Below are positions 56,648-64,000 of a stretch of DNA of 64,000 bases, one piece after another. This DNA comes from Salinarimonas soli (lineage in GTDB: Bacteria > Pseudomonadota > Alphaproteobacteria > Rhizobiales > Beijerinckiaceae). The stretch covers positions 62,001 to 126,000 of the forward strand of contig NZ_VUOA01000033.1 in the NCBI RefSeq assembly GCF_008386575.1, read 5' to 3'. A program made the translations under genes and the position numbers. Every line of letters starts with the position of its first letter. Within the stretch, counting starts at the first letter, position 1. The notes beneath the pieces were generated by a model. It did no database searches and was not told the origin of the DNA. It was given only the letters and a program-made list of their open reading frames with translations.

Positions 56648-57256
56648 ATGCTCGACACGCCAGCCCCCGCCGCCCTGCCGGACGCCGCCCTCGACCGCAT
56701 CTTTCGCGAGGCGCGCACCTTCAGCCATTTCACGACCCGGCCCGTGGCGGACGCCACGCTGCGCGCCCTCGCCGACCTCATGAAGATGGGCCCGACCAGC
56801 GCCAACGCCTCCCCCGCCCGCATCGCGTTCGTGAAGAGCCCCGAGGCCAAGGAGCGCCTGCGACCGCATCTGAGCGAGGGCAATGCCGACAAGACCATGA
56901 AGGCGCCGGTCACCGCGATCGTGGGCTACGACACGGAGTTCTACGAACGGCTCGCCTTCCTCTATCCCCACGACCCTGGCGCCCGGGGCTGGTTTGCCGG
57001 CAAGCCCGCCGTGATCGAGGAGACGGGGTTTCGCAACTCCTCCCTCCAGGGCGCCTATCTCATCGTCGCCGCGCGGGCGCTGGGGCTCGATTGCGGGCCG
57101 ATGTCGGGCTTCGACAAGGCGGGCGTCGAAGCGGCGTTCTTTCCGGACGGCAAAATCCGTGCGAATTTCCTCATCAATCTCGGCTATGGTGACAGGAGCC
57201 GGTTGCATCCGCGCTCGCCGCGCTTCGCTTTCGAGGATTTCTGCTCGATCGCGTGA
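56648..57256 (+). CDS. RutE-like nitroreductase, malonic semialdehyde reductase
   Basis: This 202-residue FMN-dependent nitroreductase-fold protein has [26 protein letters not shown], and the [11 protein letters not shown] block. In E. coli RutE reduces malonic semialdehyde from uracil breakdown to 3-hydroxypropionate. No other rut gene adjoins it, so the role here is inferred from family alone. Confidence 0.85.
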   Translation: MLDTPAPAALPDAALDRIFREARTFSHFTTRPVADATLRALADLMKMGPTSANASPARIAFVKSPEAKERLRPHLSEGNADKTMKAPVTAIVGYDTEFYERLAFLYPHDPGARGWFAGKPAVIEETGFRNSSLQGAYLIVAARALGLDCGPMSGFDKAGVEAAFFPDGKIRANFLINLGYGDRSRLHPRSPRFAFEDFCSIA

Positions 57257-57286
57257 GCCGGCCGCGGGACGGGGTAGGGGTGGAGC

Positions 57287-57970
57287 GTGCGTGTACTTGC
57301 CATCGATACGGCGCTCAACGCCTGCGCGGCCGGGGTGCTCGACGCGGGCGCCGGCCAGGTGCTCGCGGAGGAGAGCCTCACCCTGGAGCGCGGGCACGCC
57401 GAGGAGCTCCTGCCCCTGATCGAGCGCGTGATCTCGCGGATCGACGGCCGGTTCTCGGGCATCGACCGGGTCGCGGTGACGATCGGCCCCGGCAGCTATA
57501 CGGGCCTGCGGGTGGGGATCGCCGCCGCGCGCGCCATCGGGCTCGCGGCAGGCGCGCCCGTGGTGGGCGTGTCGACCCTGTCGGGCCTGCTCGCGCCTCT
57601 CGTCGCCACGGGCGAGCGGCGGATTGCGGCGGCCGCCATCGACGCGCGCCACGGCGGCGTCTATCTCCAGGCGGTGGCGCCGGGCGGGCGCACGGTGGTC
57701 GCGGCCTCCCACCTCTCGCTGCGCGATGCCGTGCGCTTCCTCGGCTCCGGACCCGTGGTCATCACGGGATCGGGCGCCGCCGTGATCGCGGCGGAGGCGA
57801 TCGAGGCGGGGGTGAGCGTCGATCTCAGCCTCGCCGAGGTGACACCGCACGTGGCCTGGATCGCGCGGCTCGGGGCCATCGCGGATCCTGCCCACGCGCT
57901 CCCGAAGCCCCTCTACCTCAAGGGGCCCGACGCCAAGCCCCAGGCGCATGCGCGGGTGGCGCGCCGCTGA
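57287..57970 (+). CDS. tsaB: tRNA threonylcarbamoyladenosine biosynthesis protein TsaB
   Basis: This 227-residue ASKHA-fold protein starts VLAIDTALNACAAGVLDAG, with GPGSYTGLRVGIAAARAIGLA at its centre. TsaB scaffolds TsaD and TsaE for t6A modification of ANN-reading tRNAs. The start is GTG at 57287 after GGGGTGGAGC. The stop overlaps the next start (TGATG), coupling it with rimI. Confidence 0.95.
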   Translation: MRVLAIDTALNACAAGVLDAGAGQVLAEESLTLERGHAEELLPLIERVISRIDGRFSGIDRVAVTIGPGSYTGLRVGIAAARAIGLAAGAPVVGVSTLSGLLAPLVATGERRIAAAAIDARHGGVYLQAVAPGGRTVVAASHLSLRDAVRFLGSGPVVITGSGAAVIAAEAIEAGVSVDLSLAEVTPHVAWIARLGAIADPAHALPKPLYLKGPDAKPQAHARVARR

Positions 57971-58449
57971 TGCTGTCGGGCTGGCTCCAGAAACCCCCGC
58001 CGCAGATCGGCCCCGTCGAGGTCCGCCATGCCGAGCGCCTTGCCGCGATTCATGCGGGCGCCTTCGCGCGCCCCTGGAGCGCCATCGACTTCGAGCGCCT
58101 TCTCGCCGAGCGCGCCGTGCTGGCCGACGGACTGTTCCCTGGGCGGGGCGACAATCCCGGCGGATTCGTGCTCTCCCGCCGCGTCCTCGACGAGGCGGAG
58201 ATCCTCACGGTGGCCCTCGACCCGAGCCTGCGCGGACGCCGATGCGCCGCGCCCCTCCTGCGCCGGCACCTCGACGCGCTCAACGCCCGCGGCGTGCGCC
58301 GCGTCCATCTCGAGGTCGACGAGGACAACCAGCCCGCCCTCGCCCTCTACCGGCGTCTCGGGTTCATCGAGACGGGCCGCCGCGCGGGCTACTACGCCAA
58401 GCCCGACGGCAGCCGGGCGACGGCGCTGACGATGAGCGTCGAGCTGTAG
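57970..58449 (+). CDS. rimI: RimI-type N-terminal alanine acetyltransferase
   Basis: This 159-residue GNAT protein has the acetyl-CoA loop LDPSLRGRRCAAPLLRRHL and the block EVDEDNQPALALYRRLGF, as in RimI. It acetylates the N-terminal alanine of ribosomal protein S18 in E. coli. Linkage to tsaB is conserved in bacteria. Confidence 0.92.
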   Translation: MLSGWLQKPPPQIGPVEVRHAERLAAIHAGAFARPWSAIDFERLLAERAVLADGLFPGRGDNPGGFVLSRRVLDEAEILTVALDPSLRGRRCAAPLLRRHLDALNARGVRRVHLEVDEDNQPALALYRRLGFIETGRRAGYYAKPDGSRATALTMSVEL

Positions 58450-58542
58450 GGGTGGAGCCGCTTCCGCGGCGGCTTCTTAGCCCCATTCCACACCCCGCCC
58501 CGGTTTGATACCAAGAGCCTCCCGAACCCGCCGGTCAGGCCC

Positions 58543-60156
58543 ATGCTCCCCGATATCCGCGACTACGACCGCCTTGCCGCCGCCTTCCGGTGGCGGATCC
58601 CGGAGCGCTACAATATCGGCGTCGACGTGTGCGACCGCTGGGCTCTCGCCGATCCGGGACGGGCCGCGATCATCGAGGCGGGGGCCGGCGGCGAGGTGTC
58701 GATTCTGACCCACGGGGTGCTGCGGGAGGCCTCGAACCGGCTCGCCAATGCCCTCCGCACCCGCGGGATCGTCCGGGGCGACCGGGTGGCGGTGCTGCTG
58801 CCGCAAGGGGCCTCGGTGCCGATCGCCCACGGGGCGGTCTACAAGCTCGGCGCGGTGGCGCTGCCGCTCGCGGCCCTGTTCGGGGTCGACGCCATCGAGT
58901 ACCGCCTGCGGGACTCGGGCGCCCGCGCCCTCATCACCAACGCGGCGGGCCTCGCCCGCATCGCGGAGATCCGCGCGGGCCTCGGCGACCTCGTGATCCT
59001 CTCCACCGACGGGCCGGACGGCTCCGCCGAGGGGATGATGGGAGCGATGGAGGCGGCCTCGCCCGACTTCACCGCCGTCGACACCGCGGCCGACGACCCG
59101 GCCATGATGATCTACACCTCGGGCACCACGGGGCACCCGAAGGGCGCGCTGCATGCCCACCGGGTGCTGCTGGGGCACCTGCCGGGGGTGCAGATGCACC
59201 ACGAGTTCCTGCCGCAGGCGGGCGACCGGCTGTGGACCCCCGCCGACTGGGCCTGGGCCGGCGGGCTCCTCAACGTGCTCCTGCCGGGGCTGCATTTCGG
59301 CGTGCCCGTGGTGGCGCGCAAGTTCGAGAAGTTCGACCCCGAGGAGGCCTTCCGCCTCATCGCCGACCACGCCATCCGCAACGTGTTCATCCCGCCGACC
59401 GCTTTGCGCATGCTGCGCACGGTGGCGAACCCTTCGGGCCGGTTCGATCTCGGCCTGCGCACGGTCGGCTCAGGCGGCGAGGCGCTCGGCGCCGAGACCT
59501 TCGCCTGGGGGCGCGAGGCCCTGGGCCTCACGATCAACGAGTTCTACGGCCAGACGGAGTGCAACCTCGTCCTCTCCTCCTGCGCCGCCATCGGCGTCGC
59601 GAAGGCGGGCTTCATCGGCCGGCCCGTGCCGGGGCACGCGGTCGGCGTGATCCGGGAGGACGGATCGCTGTGCGAGCCCGAGGAGCTCGGCCAGATCGCC
59701 GTGCGCGCGCCCGATCCCGTGATGTTCCTGGAATACTGGAACAAGCCCGGCGCCACCCGCGCGAAGTATGTCGGCGACTGGATGACCACGGGCGACCAAG
59801 GCGCCTTCGACGCGGAGGGCTATGTGCGCTTCGTGGGGCGCGACGACGACATCATCACCTCGGCGGGCTACCGCATCGGCCCCGCCGAGATCGAGGACTG
59901 CCTCATCCGCCATCCGGCCGTGGCGCTTGCCGCCGTGGTGGGCAAGCCCGATCCCGTGCGCACGGAGATCGTGAAGGCCTTCGTGGTGCTGAAAGAGGGC
60001 GTCTCCGCCTCCGACGCGCTCGCCGCAGAGATCCAGGCCTTCGTGAGAAGCCGCCTCTCGGCCCACGAGTATCCCCGCGAGATCACCTTCCGCCCGACCC
60101 TCCCCCTCACCACCACCGGCAAGGTGATCCGCCGCCTGCTGCGCGGAGGCGAGTGA
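58543..60156 (+). CDS. acyl-CoA synthetase (AMP-dependent, medium-chain/acetoacetate type)
   Basis: This 537-residue ANL-family ligase has the P-loop-like YTSGTTGHPKGALHAH, the A5 region NEFYGQTECNLV and the A8 hinge GRDDDIITSAGYRIGPAEIE. The PX4GK motif is at LPLTTTGKVIRR. It activates a carboxylic acid to acyl-AMP then acyl-CoA. The acid is not identified; the size and neighbours suggest a short or medium chain. Confidence 0.93.
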   Translation: MLPDIRDYDRLAAAFRWRIPERYNIGVDVCDRWALADPGRAAIIEAGAGGEVSILTHGVLREASNRLANALRTRGIVRGDRVAVLLPQGASVPIAHGAVYKLGAVALPLAALFGVDAIEYRLRDSGARALITNAAGLARIAEIRAGLGDLVILSTDGPDGSAEGMMGAMEAASPDFTAVDTAADDPAMMIYTSGTTGHPKGALHAHRVLLGHLPGVQMHHEFLPQAGDRLWTPADWAWAGGLLNVLLPGLHFGVPVVARKFEKFDPEEAFRLIADHAIRNVFIPPTALRMLRTVANPSGRFDLGLRTVGSGGEALGAETFAWGREALGLTINEFYGQTECNLVLSSCAAIGVAKAGFIGRPVPGHAVGVIREDGSLCEPEELGQIAVRAPDPVMFLEYWNKPGATRAKYVGDWMTTGDQGAFDAEGYVRFVGRDDDIITSAGYRIGPAEIEDCLIRHPAVALAAVVGKPDPVRTEIVKAFVVLKEGVSASDALAAEIQAFVRSRLSAHEYPREITFRPTLPLTTTGKVIRRLLRGGE

Positions 60157-60167
60157 GGCGCGGACGG

Positions 60168-60734
60168 CTACCCGCCGAACGCGAGGCGGGTCGCGTGGGC
60201 CCTGACGTCCTCCGGCCAGCCGGCGGTCCGGGCCTCGAAGCGGTCACGGTCGCCCGCGAAGAGGGCACGGCTCGCCTCCTCGAAACCCGGCAGGTTGCCG
60301 GCGATCGCCGCCATGAAGCCGTAGGCGGCGTCGCGGCCGGAGCGGCCGCCCTCCCCGTCCCGGCGCCTCGCCTCGTCCACGAGACGGCGCAACGTCACGG
60401 ATGCGCCGCCAGGGCGCGACGCGAGCCAGTCCCAATGCCGGGGCAGCAGCGTAACCTCCCGCGCCGTGACGCCGAGCCGGGGACGCCCCCGGCCGCGCGC
60501 CTCGACGGCGGCCTCCGGCGGGTCGGCCGCGGGCGTGTGGCGCGCCCTCACCTCGGCCTCGCTGCCCCGGAGGTCGAGGTCGATCTGCCGCCCCGTCGCG
60601 TCCTCGAAGATCAGGATGGATCCCTCCGCGTCGGCCTCCGCGGCGCGCTTCGCCGCAAGCGCCACGTCGCCGAGAGTGCCGCGGGCCAGCAGGGCGAAAC
60701 CCTGGAAGGCGGTGTGGGTGGAGGGGTGAGCCAT
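60168..60734 (-). CDS. DUF2239 family protein
   Basis: The 188-residue protein matches DUF2239, with EGSILIFEDATGRQIDLDLRG early and LGVTAREVTLLPRHWDWLAS in the middle, plus a Gly-rich turn SRPGGASVTLRRLVDEA. The function is unknown. It is divergent from the GIY-YIG gene across a 145-bp region with an AT-rich palindrome, so both may be under one regulator. Confidence 0.9.
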   Translation of the reverse strand: MAHPSTHTAFQGFALLARGTLGDVALAAKRAAEADAEGSILIFEDATGRQIDLDLRGSEAEVRARHTPAADPPEAAVEARGRGRPRLGVTAREVTLLPRHWDWLASRPGGASVTLRRLVDEARRRDGEGGRSGRDAAYGFMAAIAGNLPGFEEASRALFAGDRDRFEARTAGWPEDVRAHATRLAFGG

Positions 60735-60776
60735 GGGATCCTCGGGCCACGGAGGCCGGCCGACGCGGCGGGCGCG

Positions 60777-60800
60777 CTTTTATTACCCGGGTATAATTGA
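60777..60800. promoter_or_regulatory. AT-rich imperfect palindrome between DUF2239 and GIY-YIG genes
   Basis: TTATTACCCGGGTATAAT, around 60780-60797, is centred on CCCGGG and contains a perfect TATAAT. AT-rich DNA is rare in this window and the site sits between divergent genes. It is a likely operator or -10 element; the protein is unknown. Confidence 0.5.
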
Positions 60801-60879
60801 CACGAAGGCGACCGCCGGTCTAGAGACCCGTCCCATCGGGCGCGGCCGGCCGGGGTTCGGCCGGATCGGGAGACGAGCC

Positions 60880-61209
60880 ATGGCAGGGATCGACAGGAAG
60901 GCCGCCATCGCGGCCTACAAGGAGCGCAAGACGGCGGCGGGCATCTTCGCCGTCCGCTCGCCCACGGGGCAGGTCTGGGTCGGCCGCAGCCAGCATGTCG
61001 ACACCCACCGAAACGGTCTCTGGTTCGCGCTGCGGCTCGGCACCTACCCGAACCCGGGCCTCCAGGCCGCCTGGAACGAGGGCGACGGCGCGTTCACCTT
61101 CGAGGTGCTGGAACGCCTCGACGACGAGACCCAGCCCTACCTGCGCCAGGCGCTGCTCAAGGAGCGTCTCGCGGGCTGGCGGGACGATCTCGGCGCCGCG
61201 CTGGTCTGA
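60880..61209 (+). CDS. GIY-YIG nuclease family protein, small
   Basis: The 109-residue protein fits the single-domain GIY-YIG family. The first motif is AGIFAVRSPTGQVWVGRS, where GIF and VGR stand in for GIY and YIG. It then has LWFALRLGTYPNPGLQAAW and FEVLERLDDE. The altered motif may lower nuclease activity. GGGAG precedes the ATG. It is divergent from DUF2239, an arrangement that I recall from related genomes. Confidence 0.8.
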   Translation: MAGIDRKAAIAAYKERKTAAGIFAVRSPTGQVWVGRSQHVDTHRNGLWFALRLGTYPNPGLQAAWNEGDGAFTFEVLERLDDETQPYLRQALLKERLAGWRDDLGAALV

Positions 61210-61215
61210 CCCGTC

Positions 61216-62040
61216 ATGCACTCTTTGCACGCACATCGGGTCGCGATCGGCGACGAGTCCGTTCCGCTCGCGGATGTCGGGACGGGCGCGCCCGTCCTGC
61301 TCCTGCACGGCGCCGGCACGGACCTGCGGGTCTGGGGGCCGCACGCAAGCCAGTTGAGCGCCCACGTCCGGTGCCTCGCCCCGACGCAGCGCTATCATGG
61401 CACCCAAGGATGGCGGGGCGACGGGCCGGCCTACGGGGTCGGGACGCACGCGGCCGACCTCAACGCGCTCGTCGACGCCCTCGGGGTGGCGCCGGTCACC
61501 GTGGTCGCCTGGTCCTATGCCGGCCATGTCGCGCTCCATGCCGCGGGCCGCCGCCCGGACCAGTTCGCCCGCCTCGTCCTGTTCGAGCCGGGCGTCCGTA
61601 CCCTCGCCCTCGACGAGGCCGAGGGGCTCCCGGTCGCCCGGGACTCGCAGGCGATGTTCGGGCCGATCGTGGAGGCCGTCCGGGGCGGCGATCCCGTGCA
61701 GGCCATGCGTGCCCTGATCGACGGCTCGGGGGGAGCGGGCTATTTCGACGCGCTCGGGCCGGAGCGCCGGTCCGTCTACCTCGACAACGCCCACACCCTG
61801 CCGCTCCTCCTTGCCCAGGAGGAGCCGCCTCCGGCGAGCCGCGAGGCCCTGTCCCGGCTCTCCATGCCGGTCCACGTGCTATGGGGCGGGATATCGCGGC
61901 CGTGCGCCGGGTTGCCGGCGAGGGCTCTCGCGCGCTGCTGGCCGGCGGGGGCCCACCGCGAGATCCCCGGCGCCGGCCACCTATGGCCGGAGGAGGCACC
62001 GGAGGCGTTCTGCGCCGCCATCCTGGAGGCGATGGGCTGA
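61216..62040 (+). CDS. alpha/beta hydrolase
   Basis: This 274-residue protein has LLLHGAGTDLRVW (oxyanion loop), VVAWSYAGHVALHAAG (nucleophile Ser in WSYAG) and GAGHLWPEE (His). The middle acidic residue is less clear. It is in line after the GIY-YIG gene with a 6-bp gap. Substrate unknown; it may be an esterase or epoxide-hydrolase-like enzyme. Confidence 0.85.
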   Translation: MHSLHAHRVAIGDESVPLADVGTGAPVLLLHGAGTDLRVWGPHASQLSAHVRCLAPTQRYHGTQGWRGDGPAYGVGTHAADLNALVDALGVAPVTVVAWSYAGHVALHAAGRRPDQFARLVLFEPGVRTLALDEAEGLPVARDSQAMFGPIVEAVRGGDPVQAMRALIDGSGGAGYFDALGPERRSVYLDNAHTLPLLLAQEEPPPASREALSRLSMPVHVLWGGISRPCAGLPARALARCWPAGAHREIPGAGHLWPEEAPEAFCAAILEAMG

Positions 62041-62055
62041 CCGGCGGGCCGGCGC

Positions 62056-63036
<981 letters not shown>

Positions 63037-63174
63037 GCTGCTCTCCGGTTTGGCCCGGGGCCGCGGTCACGGCCGGCGGGACGACGGGCCGGGCGGCGGG
63101 CCGGCCCGCGATCGAACGTCGGTGGGTGCGACGGCGGGACGCCCGGCCTCCGCCGGGACGGGGCCGCAGTGGGC

Positions 63175-63735
63175 TCAGATGGCGCGGACTTCCTGCACGT
63201 CGGGGAGGAAGTGGCGCAGGAGGTTCTGGATACCGTGCTTCAACGTTGCGGTGGAGGACGGGCAGCCGGAGCACGCGCCCTTCATGGCCAGGTAGACCAC
63301 CCCGTCGCGATAGCCGCGGAAGGTGATGTCGCCCCCGTCGCCCGCCACCGCCGGGCGGATGCGGCTGTCGAGGAGCTCCTTGATCGTCGCGACCGTAGGC
63401 TCGTCCTCCGCCTCGTAGAACTCCCCCTCGCCCTCGACGGGCTCCGGCGCCGCCTCGTCCATGATCGGGCGGCCCGACATGAAGTGCTCCATGATGGCGC
63501 CGAGGATCGCGGGCTTGAGGTGCTGCCACTCGCCCTCGCCCTTCGTCACCGTGACGAAGTCGTAGCCGAAGAACACGCCGGCCACGCCGGGCACCTCGAA
63601 CAGGCGCTGGGCGAGAGGCGAGCGCTCGGAGGAGGCCGCGTCGCGGGCGTCGAACGTGCCCATCGGCATCACGACCTTGCCGGGCAGGAACTTCAAGGTG
63701 GCGGGATTGGGGGTGGCTTCGGTCTGGATGAACAT
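63175..63735 (-). CDS. NifU family iron-sulfur scaffold protein
   Basis: The 186-residue protein has an N-terminal Nfu_N domain (MFIQTEATPNPATLKFLPG) and a C-terminal NifU-type domain with GACSGCPSS (Cys155, Cys158). Two such CxxC pairs in a dimer carry a 4Fe-4S cluster for delivery. The ATG at 63735 was chosen for the conserved start. Confidence 0.95.
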   Translation of the reverse strand: MFIQTEATPNPATLKFLPGKVVMPMGTFDARDAASSERSPLAQRLFEVPGVAGVFFGYDFVTVTKGEGEWQHLKPAILGAIMEHFMSGRPIMDEAAPEPVEGEGEFYEAEDEPTVATIKELLDSRIRPAVAGDGGDITFRGYRDGVVYLAMKGACSGCPSSTATLKHGIQNLLRHFLPDVQEVRAI

Positions 63736-63996
63736 GGGATCAGCCTTTCGTCCACGCCGGTTCAAGGCCGGCCGGAGCGGGAGCGCGAGACCGCGCCCCA
63801 CCTGTGTAGGGCGGAACGCGGCGAAGGGAAACCGTCTCCCTGATGTGGCGGCCCGAGCCGCGCCTGCCAAGACCCGTAGGAACTCGCGGCGCGGGAGAGA
63901 GCATCGGTTTTCTCAATGGTCGCCAGCAGCATTCAGCCATTGAGCCGATGCCCAGAGCCGGTCATAAGCGCACCAACAGATCCACGGAGACCCGCC
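63736..63996. other. non-coding region before the window end
   Basis: These 261 bp lie upstream of the divergent NifU-like gene and the gene starting at 63997. No promoter, repeat or RNA feature was recognised. AGGAACTCGCGGCGCGGGAG at ~63880 gives no clear structure. Confidence 0.3.
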
Positions 63997-64000
63997 ATGA
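63997..64000 (+). CDS. partial gene starting at window end (start codon only)
   Basis: ATG at 63997 follows GGAGACCCGCC with acceptable ribosome-site spacing and is divergent from the NifU-like gene. Only the start codon and one base lie in the window, so the product cannot be identified. Confidence 0.4.

Overview
The window is high-GC bacterial DNA packed with genes on both strands. The gene content points to an alphaproteobacterium of the Hyphomicrobiales (Rhizobiales), probably near Methylobacteriaceae or Salinarimonadaceae. The supporting signs are chorismate mutase-hisC-tyrC divergent from metX-metW, DUF1036-pyk, a short PutA with a divergent Lrp regulator, an HWE-family histidine kinase, a DUF2239/GIY-YIG pair, and dispersed palindromic repeats of the kind common in this order. 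The genus is inference. No rRNA, tRNA, CRISPR array, transposase or phage gene was seen.

Layout. 1-3.6 kb: a TadG-like protein with a repetitive Asn-Ser-Ser C-terminus, an M20 amidohydrolase, a small membrane protein and a histidine phosphatase. 3.8-8.5 kb: a minus-strand surface-polysaccharide cluster (glycosyltransferase, glf, and a glycosidase-reductase fusion). 8.7-10.6 kb: an amidoligase and a class I glutamine amidotransferase. 10.7-13.5 kb: an ABC importer of the nitrate/taurine/NMT1 type. 13.8-15.3 kb: a TerC-family protein and RidA. 15.4-17.2 kb: an AT-rich island with a secreted small protein overlapping a membrane-embedded hydrolase. 17.2-20.1 kb: rpsO-pnp. 20.4-23.6 kb: a DUF892 protein, then a radical SAM and UdgX pair. 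23.7-26.2 kb: a TAXI-type binding protein with an Ala/Pro-rich Sel1-like membrane protein. 26.4-30 kb: lrp and putA. 30.2-32 kb: a sensor kinase. 32-37.8 kb: an HNH protein and a tricarboxylate uptake/CoA-activation/lyase cluster (TctCBA, CoA-transferase, citryl-CoA-lyase-like).

38-45 kb: an L,D-transpeptidase, tyrC, hisC, chorismate mutase, metX, metW and a PCu(A)C copper chaperone. 45-50.4 kb: an EamA exporter, DUF1036, pyruvate kinase and an isolated flhA. 50.5-56.5 kb: a YbhN-like membrane protein, a hydrolase, GNAT-EamA-CobW, and a GNAT_6-like protein. 56.6-64 kb: a RutE-like nitroreductase, tsaB-rimI, an acyl-CoA synthetase, DUF2239, GIY-YIG, a hydrolase, an aldo/keto reductase, a NifU-like scaffold and the first codon of another gene.

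Functional themes: Tyr/Phe and Met biosynthesis sit together around 39-44.5 kb. Proline oxidation and di/tricarboxylate use supply central carbon, with pyruvate kinase nearby. Three families of palindromic intergenic repeats, two copies each, lie mostly between convergent genes and may act as shared transcript ends.

The least explained units are the amidoligase/GATase pair, the AT-rich island with its split lipase-like membrane protein, the radical SAM/DUF4130-UdgX pair, the GH1-RmlD fusion, the NSS-repeat TadG-like protein and the TAXI/Sel1 pair. All functional calls rest on motif recognition from reading; no database search was run.
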